Part shown: positions 1 through 6,137 of the stretch, one piece after another
Layout of the letters: every line of letters begins with the position of its first letter
Position numbering within the stretch: the stretch's first letter is position 1
From: an uncultured Oscillospiraceae bacterium
Lineage (GTDB): Bacteria; Bacillota; Clostridia; Oscillospirales; Oscillospiraceae
Direction of reading: 5' to 3'
Length of the DNA stretch: 38,184 bases
Assembly (NCBI GenBank): GCA_947626845.1
Contig: CANQTW010000025.1
Location: forward strand, 1 to 38,184
The notes under the pieces: generated by a model
The model's input: the letters and a program-made list of their open reading frames with translations, nothing else
Told to the model about the DNA's origin: nothing
The model's database searches: none
Translations under genes and position numbers: made by a program

Positions 1-106
1 TCGGGGAGGAGCCAGAGCTATAGCTGACGGGAGTTGAACCCGCTTACAAAGCTCCCTTTTCTCCGGCGTTGGACGCCCATCTGCTCAACAGGGCATGTGT
101 TTCCGT

Positions 107-144
107 GGCAACACACAATACCGCAGAAGGGTGGAAAAGTCGAG
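107..144. repeat. 38-bp direct repeat, copy 1 (partner at 562-599)
   Basis: Begins GGCAACACACAATACCGCAG and matches 562-599 except for one-base indels inside the GGGTGGAAA stretch. The second copy lies immediately upstream (minus strand) of the DUF6809-like gene, so this first copy may be the upstream region of a second, lost copy of the same gene. Nothing readable follows it on the minus strand. Confidence 0.75.
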
Positions 145-269
145 AGAAACCATTTTGGCAAAACGGAGAAACTGCGTGCGATGCGGTCTTTTGGAGGGGC
201 TTTATACTTGTTGCTCTACGTATTGTTAATACCATTCCCCTCCCGGAAATTGCAGGGGGTCCCCCGCAA

Positions 270-545
270 TTATTGAGGGCCTCCTGTGAGAATTTCGGCC
301 ATCAATCTTGCCCCAAGAGTGAAGGCTTCACGGAAGCGTTTTTCCTCGATGATGCTGGCGACTTCAAGGCGGTCATCTTGGATGGCGTGAAGTAGTTTTT
401 TCTCCTGCTCGTTGAGATTTGCTTCCAGCCTGTCCTCGTTCTCATGCACCCACTTCATGATAGCCGCCGCTTCTGCCGTGAGCCCGCCCATTTGCTCGAC
501 CGGGCGGATATTGCCATAGTAGAGTTCATTGATGATATTATCCAT
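270..545 (-). CDS. DUF6809-like small protein (mobile-element cargo)
   Basis: A 91-residue protein beginning MDNIINELYYGNIRP, an N-terminus I associate with the DUF6809 family, which is common on integrative elements and phages of Clostridia; its function is not known. The rest is mostly charged helix (NENEDRL/NEQEKK region, then EVASIIEEKRFREAF, about residues 36-76), compatible with a helical bundle or coiled coil. The ATG at 545 is chosen because GGGGGAAA lies 5-10 bases upstream; the open frame extends further upstream but without a start supported by a ribosome site. It lies between the 38-bp direct repeats and about 360 bases from the tRNA-Thr scar, so it is probably cargo of the element whose edge is at 905-950. 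Family assignment rests on the N-terminal motif only. Confidence 0.65.
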   Translation of the reverse strand: MDNIINELYYGNIRPVEQMGGLTAEAAAIMKWVHENEDRLEANLNEQEKKLLHAIQDDRLEVASIIEEKRFREAFTLGARLMAEILTGGPQ

Positions 546-561
546 TTTCGTTTCCCCCTTT

Positions 562-599
562 GGCAACACACAATACCGCAGAGAGGGTGGAAAGTCGAG
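562..599. repeat. 38-bp direct repeat, copy 2 (partner at 107-144)
   Basis: Starts 17 bases upstream of the ATG of the DUF6809-like gene on the minus strand. Nearly identical to 107-144. It may carry that gene's promoter or be a recombination relic. Confidence 0.75.
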
Positions 600-708
600 T
601 AGAAGTTGTTGGGCAGAAGGGAGAAAAACATTTGTGTGTGCACAATGAATTTGTGTCATCACTGGTGACACAAATTCGGATTCTGAATAGCTGCCAACAG
701 CGATGGCC

Positions 709-790
709 TGACCCACATACTTGACCCACTCATGCTTGTAGAATTGTCCCCGTTTTGCGTACACTTTTCCAGACCCACACTTTGACCCAC
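709..790. repeat. Four short direct repeats of (T/A)GACCCAC
   Basis: Copies begin at 709, 722, 771 and 783, with spacings of 13, 49 and 12 bases, forming two close pairs. They lie 115-195 bases from the tRNA-Thr attachment scar. Pairs of short direct repeats beside an att core are typical of arm-type binding sites for tyrosine integrases; that role is inferred. The whole 546-1254 interval has no gene I can support; besides these repeats it holds the tRNA fragment, two terminators and a hairpin. Confidence 0.4.
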
Positions 791-904
791 ACGGGAAAAG
801 CACGGGGTGGAAACGATGGACGAAGCAGCACACTTGGGCCTGTATTTTCGGACCGGAAAGGGCTGAAAAGCGTTGCGGCGCAAGGGATTTAAGGGGCCGA
901 GCCA

Positions 905-950
905 CTTGGTAAGGATGAGGTCCCCAGTTCGAATCTGGGTATCAGCTCCA
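905..950 (+). tRNA. Truncated tRNA-Thr(GGU), 3' half only: attachment-site scar
   Basis: The sequence runs from the anticodon loop (CTTGGTAAG, anticodon GGT) through the variable loop (GAGGTC), a perfect T arm (CCCAG-TTCGAAT-CTGGG, 922-938) and the acceptor 3' strand to an encoded CCA (948-950). The matching 5' half (acceptor 5' strand, D arm, anticodon 5' strand) is absent: what precedes is unrelated. This is what remains at one end of an element that integrated into a tRNA-Thr gene; an intact copy would be expected at the other end, left of this window. A rho-independent terminator follows at once, as for a real tRNA gene. Not functional as a tRNA. Confidence 0.85.
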
Positions 951-987
951 AAAAAGAGCACCAGTCTGCGGACTGGTGCTCTTTTTT
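951..987 (+). terminator. Rho-independent terminator of the tRNA-Thr locus
   Basis: A perfect 11-bp stem, GAGCACCAGTC (956-966) with GACTGGTGCTC (971-981), a TGCG loop, an A-run before and TTTTTT (982-987) after. It can act in both directions. Confidence 0.9.
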
Positions 988-1010
988 GGAGCTTACGGCC
1001 TTTGCCGAAG
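981..1010. repeat. 30-bp direct repeat, copy 1 (partner at 1166-1195)
   Basis: CTTTTTTGGAGCTTACGGCC and the next ten bases recur at 1166-1195 with two differences. Both copies begin exactly at the T-tract of a terminator, so terminator tail and following sequence appear to have been duplicated together. Confidence 0.7.
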
Positions 1011-1053
1011 GCAAAGGCCGCCCCCGCCGCACAGCGCCGGGGGTTTATTCAAC

Positions 1054-1084
1054 GTGAAGGGGAACCCTGATGGTTCCCCTTCAC
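1054..1084. repeat. Perfect 13-bp hairpin without T-tract
   Basis: GTGAAGGGGAACC (1054-1066) pairs with GGTTCCCCTTCAC (1072-1084) across a 5-base loop. No U-run follows on either strand. It lies between two terminators in a gene-free stretch; role unknown. Confidence 0.6.
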
Positions 1085-1149
1085 AAATCCCTTCCCTCCG
1101 AAATCTTCAACCGCTGAAAATAGTAGTTTTAACCACTTATCCCCAAAAA

Positions 1150-1172
1150 CCGCCCTTACGGGCGGCTTTTTT
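1150..1172 (+). terminator. Short rho-independent terminator
   Basis: CCGCCC (1150-1155), TTAC loop, GGGCGG (1160-1165), then CTTTTTT. The A-run before the stem would make it work on the minus strand too, for the small-protein array ending at 1255. Confidence 0.7.
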
Positions 1173-1254
1173 GGAGCTTACTGCCTTTGCCGGAGTTCAT
1201 TCGCGGGTATCCCACAATGCCGGAGCAAAAGAACGGCACCGTGTATCTCTATCC

Positions 1255-1536
1255 TTAGTCAAACTCTATTTTCGGCAGGAGATAGGCGTTTTCGTCGGAG
1301 TCCTTCAGGACGGTCTCGTTCAGCCATTTGGGGAAATCGGTGGCGCCGTCATAGCAAAGGCCAGGAAAACTCCCAAATTCCTCATCCACATTCTCCCAGT
1401 GCCCATGATCGTTGCTTTTATCGTAAAGCCAGTCGTAAAAATCATGTATGTACTTACTAAGATCATCTGCGATGCAGTCGGGAACGGACAGCACATCGTA
1501 CCCGTTCATCCCCTCATTGATCCAAATAAGGCTCAC
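1255..1536 (-). CDS. Uncharacterised small acidic protein, paralogue 3 of a tandem array
   Basis: A 93-residue protein, last of three homologous neighbours on the minus strand. Shared features are a start of the form M(S/A)LI, then VP-x-x-IA-x-DL-x-KY-x-x-DF (about residues 18-33), an aromatic/Asp segment ending in HG, a variable middle, and the C-terminal signature WLN-x-x-VLKD-x-x-E-x-A followed by P. The start is GTG at 1536 with GGAGGAGGG 6-14 bases upstream. There is no signal peptide or membrane segment, so it is probably cytosolic. It is the most diverged of the three, with its own EEFGSFPGLCYDG middle. I do not recognise the family. Tandem diverging small acidic paralogues beside an integration site resemble immunity-protein arrays, but no toxin gene is visible here. 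Confidence 0.75.
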   Translation of the reverse strand: MSLIWINEGMNGYDVLSVPDCIADDLSKYIHDFYDWLYDKSNDHGHWENVDEEFGSFPGLCYDGATDFPKWLNETVLKDSDENAYLLPKIEFD

Positions 1537-1573
1537 CGGCTCCCTCCTCCTTCCTCAAAACGCCGCGCTCCGG

Positions 1574-1873
1574 TCAATCAAAATCGACCCTGGGCATCAC
1601 AGCGGCCTTCTCATCGGCGTCCTTCAGAACAAAATCGTTCAGCCACCCTACAAACGCGGCGGCTCCGGTAAGCTCCTCATGCCCGTTATGATAGTAGACC
1701 TTGACCCCCAGATCGGGCCGCCTCCGGAATCCGTGTCCGGCACCGCCGTCGTTGATCCACGCGAAAAAATCGTGTTTATACTTGTCAAGGTCAACCGCGA
1801 TCCGGTCCGGGACGGAGACCAGGTAATAGCTCCCCACCAGCAACGGATGTGTGTTTACCAAAATCAGTGCCAC
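1574..1873 (-). CDS. Uncharacterised small protein, paralogue 2 of a tandem array
   Basis: A 99-residue protein and the middle member of the array. It has SVPDRIAVDLDKYKHDFFAW (about residues 19-38), a GHGFRRRPD segment, VYYHNGHEE, then FVGWLNDFVLKDADEKAAVM near the C-terminus. The HG-F-R segment and tyrosine-rich strand are shared with paralogue 1 and mostly lost in paralogue 3. The start is GTG at 1873, with AAAGGAGGGCG just upstream on the minus strand. It begins 22 bases after the end of paralogue 1 and ends 37 bases before paralogue 3, so the three probably share one transcript. Function not recognised. Confidence 0.8.
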   Translation of the reverse strand: MALILVNTHPLLVGSYYLVSVPDRIAVDLDKYKHDFFAWINDGGAGHGFRRRPDLGVKVYYHNGHEELTGAAAFVGWLNDFVLKDADEKAAVMPRVDFD

Positions 1874-1895
1874 AACACGCCCTCCTTTTAACGGT

Positions 1896-2213
1896 TCAGT
1901 ACAATTCCATTCTGGGCAGTATAACGGCCTTTTCGCCGGAGTCCTTCAGGACAACATCGTTGAGCCACATGACAAACACGGCGGCACCGCTGCGGTCCTC
2001 ATAGCCGTCGTAATAGTAAATTCCCCAAAGCGGCTTGCCGTCAAATCCCCTTTTCCTGGCGTTGGCATCCGGCCGGAACCCGTGGCCCTCATCGCTGTCG
2101 TTGAGCCACGCGCAAAAGTCGCTTTTGTACTTGCCCAGGTCATTCGCGATACGCTCCGGGACAGACAAAAGGTAGAATCCGGAATGACCCGCGTCCGCCA
2201 AAATCAGGCTCAT
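1896..2213 (-). CDS. Uncharacterised small protein, paralogue 1 of a tandem array
   Basis: A 105-residue protein, first in transcription order. It carries the family signature SVPERIANDLGKYKSDFCAW (about residues 17-36), a GHGFRPDANARKR segment with an insertion relative to paralogue 2, then a tyrosine-rich strand (GIYYYDGYED) and WLNDVVLKDSGEKAVILP. The ATG at 2213 follows TAAGGAGGGAC. No export signal. The conserved pattern of aromatic and Asp positions in all three copies shows selection on a folded protein. The promoter is presumably in the AT-rich 2214-2364 interval, which is shared back to back with the deacetylase promoter; I could not assign its boxes. Confidence 0.8.
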   Translation of the reverse strand: MSLILADAGHSGFYLLSVPERIANDLGKYKSDFCAWLNDSDEGHGFRPDANARKRGFDGKPLWGIYYYDGYEDRSGAAVFVMWLNDVVLKDSGEKAVILPRMELY

Positions 2214-2364
2214 AAAGTCCCTCCTTATTTGCGTACAAACCCCAAACCGGGAATGCGTAATATCCCTATTTGAAAGTGCTATTAAAATAAAGCGCCGGTC
2301 TTACAGTTCTATCCTACTGTTCGGCAACTATTTTGTCAACACATTTTTTGAGGCGTAAAATGTG

Positions 2365-2393
2365 TTGAAATGCTTGCCTTTTGGCCGTATAAT
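2365..2393 (+). promoter_or_regulatory. Sigma-A promoter of the polysaccharide deacetylase gene
   Basis: TTGAAA (2365-2370), 17-base spacer, perfect TATAAT (2388-2393), about 45 bases before the ATG at 2439. Confidence 0.8.
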
Positions 2394-2438
2394 GATCCAA
2401 GCGGTTCGCTGTCCATCGGCTATGTATGAGGTGATTGG

Positions 2439-3149
2439 ATGAAGAGGCTATATCCAGGCGGCAAGGCCAAGGTATTCACCGTTTCCTACGACGACGGCGT
2501 ACTTCAGGACGTCCGCTTTGTGGAGCTTTTAAACAAATACGGCATCAGGGGGACCTTCAACTTAAATTCCCAGCTCATGCGGGATGAGTTCGCCTGGACC
2601 CACGAGAGCGGCATGGTGGTGAAGCGCCTGTCGCCCTCCGCCGCCCGACGCCTTTACGACGGCCATGAGGTGGCCAGCCACACGCTGACCCACCCCTATC
2701 TGGACCACGCTGGCAGGAGCGCCATCCTGCGGGAGATGGGAGAGGACCGGGACGATCTGGAGCAGTTATTTGGACGGGAGGTACGGGGCTTCGCCGCTCC
2801 CTTCAGCTTCTGGAGCCAGGAGATGGCTGAGTGCGCAAGGCTCTGCGGCTTTGAATACGCCAGGATCTCCGAGGAGAGCCGGAGCTTCACCCCGCCGGCG
2901 GATCGCTTCAACTGGCGCGCCGGGATATTCCACCTGAGCCCGGACCTGGAGAGCTTTGTAGATGAGTTCCTGATGACGGACCGGGAGCTTGCCATCTGTC
3001 AGATCGTGGGGCACAGCTACGATCTGGACGCGGCCAACATGTGGGGGCGCATGGAGGCCATCCTCCGCCGTGTCGCCGCCTGCTCGGACGTGGCCTTTAT
3101 GACCACCCTGGAGATCGTCCGGTATCTTACGGAGAATGCCATTCTATAA
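2439..3149 (+). CDS. Polysaccharide deacetylase (NodB homology) family protein
   Basis: A 236-residue protein with the carbohydrate esterase 4 / NodB fold signature. Motif 1 is TVSYDDG (residues 14-20, the catalytic base and metal-binding aspartates) and motif 2 is HEVASHTLTHPYL (about 75-87, the two metal-binding histidines). Members remove N- or O-acetyl groups from polysaccharides such as peptidoglycan, chitin or xylan. There is no signal peptide or lipobox, so it is either cytosolic or exported another way; it is also short, little more than the catalytic domain. GAGGTGATTGG precedes the ATG. It is a single gene between its own promoter and a terminator. Substrate cannot be told from sequence. 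Confidence 0.85.
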   Translation: MKRLYPGGKAKVFTVSYDDGVLQDVRFVELLNKYGIRGTFNLNSQLMRDEFAWTHESGMVVKRLSPSAARRLYDGHEVASHTLTHPYLDHAGRSAILREMGEDRDDLEQLFGREVRGFAAPFSFWSQEMAECARLCGFEYARISEESRSFTPPADRFNWRAGIFHLSPDLESFVDEFLMTDRELAICQIVGHSYDLDAANMWGRMEAILRRVAACSDVAFMTTLEIVRYLTENAIL

Positions 3150-3159
3150 TGATAGACAA

Positions 3160-3196
3160 TTACGCCCCCTCCCAGATCTCTTGGGAAGGGGCGATT
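3160..3196. terminator. Bidirectional terminator between convergent genes
   Basis: ACGCCCCCTCCCAGA pairs with TTGGGAAGGGGCG, extended by flanking CAAT/ATTG. It serves the deacetylase gene (plus) and the DUF4867/xylB operon (minus). Confidence 0.75.
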
Positions 3197-3197
3197 G

Positions 3198-3827
3198 TTA
3201 TTTTGCAAGGTCAATGTTCTCACCTGTAAGGCCGATGTGGGCGCCGTTTTTGGCCTCGTCGGAGTCCGGGTGGGCCAGGAGCCACTTGTTCCGGGCGGCC
3301 ATGTAGGTGTCCTCGGCGTTTTTGGGGGCGATCTGCGGCGCGGGGAAATTGGTGCCGCGGGGCAGGACGATAGCCACCCGGAAGGGTTCGCCGGGGGTCA
3401 CACTGCAAGGGGCGTAGTGGAGCGTCGTGGCGTAGACCTCCACGGGAACGCCGCCGGGGGCGCGGAACGCCTTGACCTTGGCCGTGTCCAGCACGCCGTT
3501 CTCCACCTCGTCGAGCCGCGCCACCAGGAGGATATACTCCCCCTCCCCGATGTTCAGCTCGCTGTCCCGGTGGTACTCCAGGCAGTTGAGCCGGGTGTTT
3601 CGCCCCCAGCACATGCCGATCTCCACGGGCATACCGCCGTAGAAGTTGTTTTGGAACTCGGCGTAATTGCATGTGGCCTCCAGCGTGGGTATGCTGGGCT
3701 CGTAGGCCGTACCGCTCACCGGCAGGGGAATGGTCTTGACGGCGTTCATGAGGCAGGTGGTGTCATACCCCTCCAGCACCCGCCCGTAGGGCTTGAATTC
3801 AGGGTCATAGACGGAATAGATTTTCAT
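3198..3827 (-). CDS. DUF4867 family protein
   Basis: A 209-residue protein without signal peptide or membrane segment. The start MKIYSVYDPEFKPYGRVLEG and the pattern EIGMCWGRNTRLNCLEYHRDSELN match the DUF4867 family as I know it. The central strand-rich region (His in EYHRDSE, ARLDEVENG, LHYAPC) suggests a cupin-like barrel, as in sugar-binding or isomerising proteins. The gene follows xylB by 11 bases, with its ribosome site (GAGGTGAGAAAAG) inside the end of xylB, so the two are cotranscribed. DUF4867 genes are often found beside sugar kinases and isomerases; a role in pentose or ketose handling is inferred from this position. Biochemical function unknown. Confidence 0.75.
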   Translation of the reverse strand: MKIYSVYDPEFKPYGRVLEGYDTTCLMNAVKTIPLPVSGTAYEPSIPTLEATCNYAEFQNNFYGGMPVEIGMCWGRNTRLNCLEYHRDSELNIGEGEYILLVARLDEVENGVLDTAKVKAFRAPGGVPVEVYATTLHYAPCSVTPGEPFRVAIVLPRGTNFPAPQIAPKNAEDTYMAARNKWLLAHPDSDEAKNGAHIGLTGENIDLAK

Positions 3828-3838
3828 CTTTTCTCACC

Positions 3839-5314
3839 TCACATCAGTTTCGGGAACAGTGACTTCATAGCGGGGTAAATCTCTTTGAATTGGCTGTAAC
3901 GCTCGTCGTACAGCTTCGTTAACTCCGGGTCAGGCTCCGTAGTAGAGGCCACGGTCACCAGGGTTTTGCACGCCTTTTGAACAGAGGTATATTTTCCGTC
4001 GGCCACCATGGCCAGGATCGCGCCGCCGTAGCCAGGGCCCTGCTCGGTGGTCACCATGTCCAGGGGGATCCCCAGGACGTTGGCAAGGATCTTGCGCCAC
4101 AGGGGCGACTTAGCCCCGCCGCCGCAGATGTTGGAGCGGGGAATTTCGATGCCGAGGGACTTTGCCACCTCAAAGCTGTCACGAATGGCGAAGGCCACGC
4201 CCTCCAAAACCGCCTGGGTCATGTCCGCGTGGGTGGTGTCCATGGTCAAACCCGTGAAGGTGCCGCGGGCATTTACATCGTTGATGGGACTTCGCTCGCC
4301 CATGAGATACGGCAGGAAGTAGACATGGTTGCGGCCCAGCTTGTCCGGGCTTATCTTTGCCTGCTCGGCGGCGTAGTTCGTGTCGCCGGAGATCTCGTCC
4401 ATCCACCACTTGTTGCAGCTGGCGGCGGAGAGCATACAGCCCATCAGGTGGTACCCCCCGTCTGCGTGGGCGAAGGAGTGCAGGGCGTTGTGGGGATCTA
4501 CGCCAAATTTATCGGAGGAGATGAACACTGTCCCAGAGGTTCCCAGGCTGATGTTGCACCCTCCCGCCCCCACGGTGCCGGTGCCTACGGCGGCCGCGGC
4601 GTTGTCCCCGGCCCCAGCGCAGACAAGGACGCTTTCGGGTAGGCCGAAGGCCGCCGTCACATCGGGCTTTAAGGTTCCCACGGCCTGCCAGCTCTCATAG
4701 AGCTTGGGCAGCTGTTTCTCCGCAATGCCGCAGATGTCCAGCATCTCCCTGGACCAGCATTTATGCTCCACGTCCAGCAGGAGCATACCCGAAGCGTCGG
4801 AGTAGTCCGTGGCGTGGACGCCGGTCATCTTGTAGACCAGGTAATCCTTGGGGAGCATGATTTTGGAAATGCGGGCGAAGTTATCCGGTTCGTTTTCCCG
4901 CATCCAGAGGATTTTAGGGGCGGTGAACCCGGCGAAGGCGATGTTGGCGGTGTATGTACTCAGCTTGTCACGCCCTACCACTTCGTTGAGGTAGGCCGTC
5001 TCTTTGGCGGTACGCCCGTCGTTCCACAAAATGGCGGGGCGGATCACCGAATCGTCCCTATCCAATGCCACCAGGCCGTGCATCTGGCCGCCCAGGCCGA
5101 TGGCACGCACGCTCCCGGCGTCCACGCCGGAGACAAGCTCCGGGACGCCCGCCAGCACGGCGCTCCACCAATCCGCCGGCTCCTGCTCGCTCCAGCCGGG
5201 ATGAGGGAAGCTCAAAGGATACTCCTTTGTTGTCTCATTGACCACTTTCCCAGCCTCGTCCACCAGCAGAAGCTTCACCGCCGAGGTGCCAAGGTCGATG
5301 CCGATGTAGAACAT
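3839..5314 (-). CDS. xylB: Xylulokinase (FGGY family)
   Basis: A 491-residue cytosolic kinase phosphorylating D-xylulose to xylulose 5-phosphate for the pentose phosphate pathway. Visible features are the N-terminal phosphate-binding segment IGIDLGTSAVK (residues 4-14), the substrate motif GGQMHGLV (75-82), WNDGR (97-101), the catalytic-base region GAGDNAAAAVGTG with Asp near 237, and a C-terminal ATPase half with NICGGGAKS. Length is normal for XylB. ATG at 5314 is preceded by AAGGGGGACGG. It is the first gene of a two-gene operon with the DUF4867 protein. No xylose isomerase lies nearby; the fucose/arabinose isomerase-like gene at 23.9-25.4 kb is remote. Other FGGY sugars cannot be excluded, but the GQMHG motif favours xylulose. 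Confidence 0.88.
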   Translation of the reverse strand: MFYIGIDLGTSAVKLLLVDEAGKVVNETTKEYPLSFPHPGWSEQEPADWWSAVLAGVPELVSGVDAGSVRAIGLGGQMHGLVALDRDDSVIRPAILWNDGRTAKETAYLNEVVGRDKLSTYTANIAFAGFTAPKILWMRENEPDNFARISKIMLPKDYLVYKMTGVHATDYSDASGMLLLDVEHKCWSREMLDICGIAEKQLPKLYESWQAVGTLKPDVTAAFGLPESVLVCAGAGDNAAAAVGTGTVGAGGCNISLGTSGTVFISSDKFGVDPHNALHSFAHADGGYHLMGCMLSAASCNKWWMDEISGDTNYAAEQAKISPDKLGRNHVYFLPYLMGERSPINDVNARGTFTGLTMDTTHADMTQAVLEGVAFAIRDSFEVAKSLGIEIPRSNICGGGAKSPLWRKILANVLGIPLDMVTTEQGPGYGGAILAMVADGKYTSVQKACKTLVTVASTTEPDPELTKLYDERYSQFKEIYPAMKSLFPKLM

Positions 5315-5455
5315 ATATACCGTCCCCCTTAAAAATCAGATAGAATAAAGACATAAGGATGCTAATTTTGTTTTGGGTCTGGTGGAAACCGGGCCCAAGC
5401 TTTGTTTTGACAGGATGGCTCCCGCGGAGGTGGTCGATATTCAGCGCTACAGGGT

Positions 5456-5638
5456 CTATGGACGGCCTTCAATCGACGCCGTAGGGGCCGCCGCCCACGG
5501 CTCTGTCAATTCGGCATTCGGATCGATCTCAAACCGTTCCGCCACCGCCGTGTATTTCAGCTCTGCCTCTGTCGCCAGCCGGCAGGCTTCCGGCTTGTAT
5601 TCCCTCGTGTACGTCGTTTGTTTCTTCTTGGCAGACAC
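5456..5638 (-). pseudogene. IS3-family transposase OrfA, N-terminal remnant
   Basis: Sixty codons starting MSAKKKQTTYTREYKPEACR, then LATEAELKYTAVAERFEIDP: the N-terminal helix-turn-helix of IS3-type OrfA proteins. Similarity stops abruptly after IDP (residue 40), where the second recognition helix should continue; the last 20 residues look unrelated and a stop follows. No OrfB with DDE motifs is present, and I found no terminal inverted repeats. It is a decayed insertion-sequence fragment about 140 bases upstream of xylB. Confidence 0.65.
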
Positions 5639-5701
5639 CTCAATTTTACCATTCCCTCTTTCGACTGTCCACTTTTATTATACAATTTTCTTGTTTTTTT
5701 C

Positions 5702-5722
5702 TCTTTTGTCAACACAAAAGAG
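5702..5722. repeat. Short inverted repeat in AT-rich intergenic DNA
   Basis: CTCTTTTGT and ACAAAAGAG face each other around a short loop, in the AT-rich stretch (5640-5800) between two decayed genes on opposite strands. It could be a relic IS end or an operator. Confidence 0.4.
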
Positions 5723-5881
5723 GAGAAAGTAAGTCTCCCTTCATCCATAAGGTGGGCAACCTTATAAAATCGCCTTACAAAAAAATGTGTATCATTTCGC
5801 AACTGAGGTTAATGATTTCTTCCTTTGCCGGGTGTATTATTCATACTGCGAAGCCAAATTCGACGATGCGGAGGTGCGTTT

Positions 5882-6073
5882 ATGGAATCAGCGAAGGTCT
5901 GGGCGGAGAAGGTGACGATCCCCACCTATGAGAGCGGCACAGCAGAGATCGTCCGGCTGGCCGATTGGGATACGACAGTGAAAAACATTTTTGCAAAGAG
6001 GGCAATCCGCTTTTTGCTGAACTGCGGAAGCGAAAAACAGCCGAAAGAAACCCTGATTGCGTTTGAAAAGTAG
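5882..6073 (+). pseudogene. 5' fragment of a DUF5107-type gene
   Basis: The ATG at 5882 has a good ribosome site (GGAGGTGCG). The first 21 residues (ESAKVWAEKVTIPTYESGTA) closely resemble the start of large DUF5107/TPR proteins of Clostridia, associated with glycan metabolism, which I recall continuing with a segment leading to a Y-P motif. Here the sequence departs after residue 21 and ends at residue 63, against about 1000 in the family. The remaining 42 residues are not recognisable. Best read as the truncated start of a deleted gene; a real short protein is possible but less likely. Confidence 0.45.
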
Positions 6074-6137
6074 TGACGGCGTTGCGGCAGGACAGGGGAT
6101 TTGGTATAGCTTATGCGCGTTTTCCGAATCATTTCTT

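Noticed and set aside
659-961. Minus-strand 100-codon frame starting MLFFGADTQIRTGDLILTK
   Set aside because: This peptide is the well-known false translation of a tRNA 3' end and its terminator; it lies on the antisense of the tRNA-Thr fragment.
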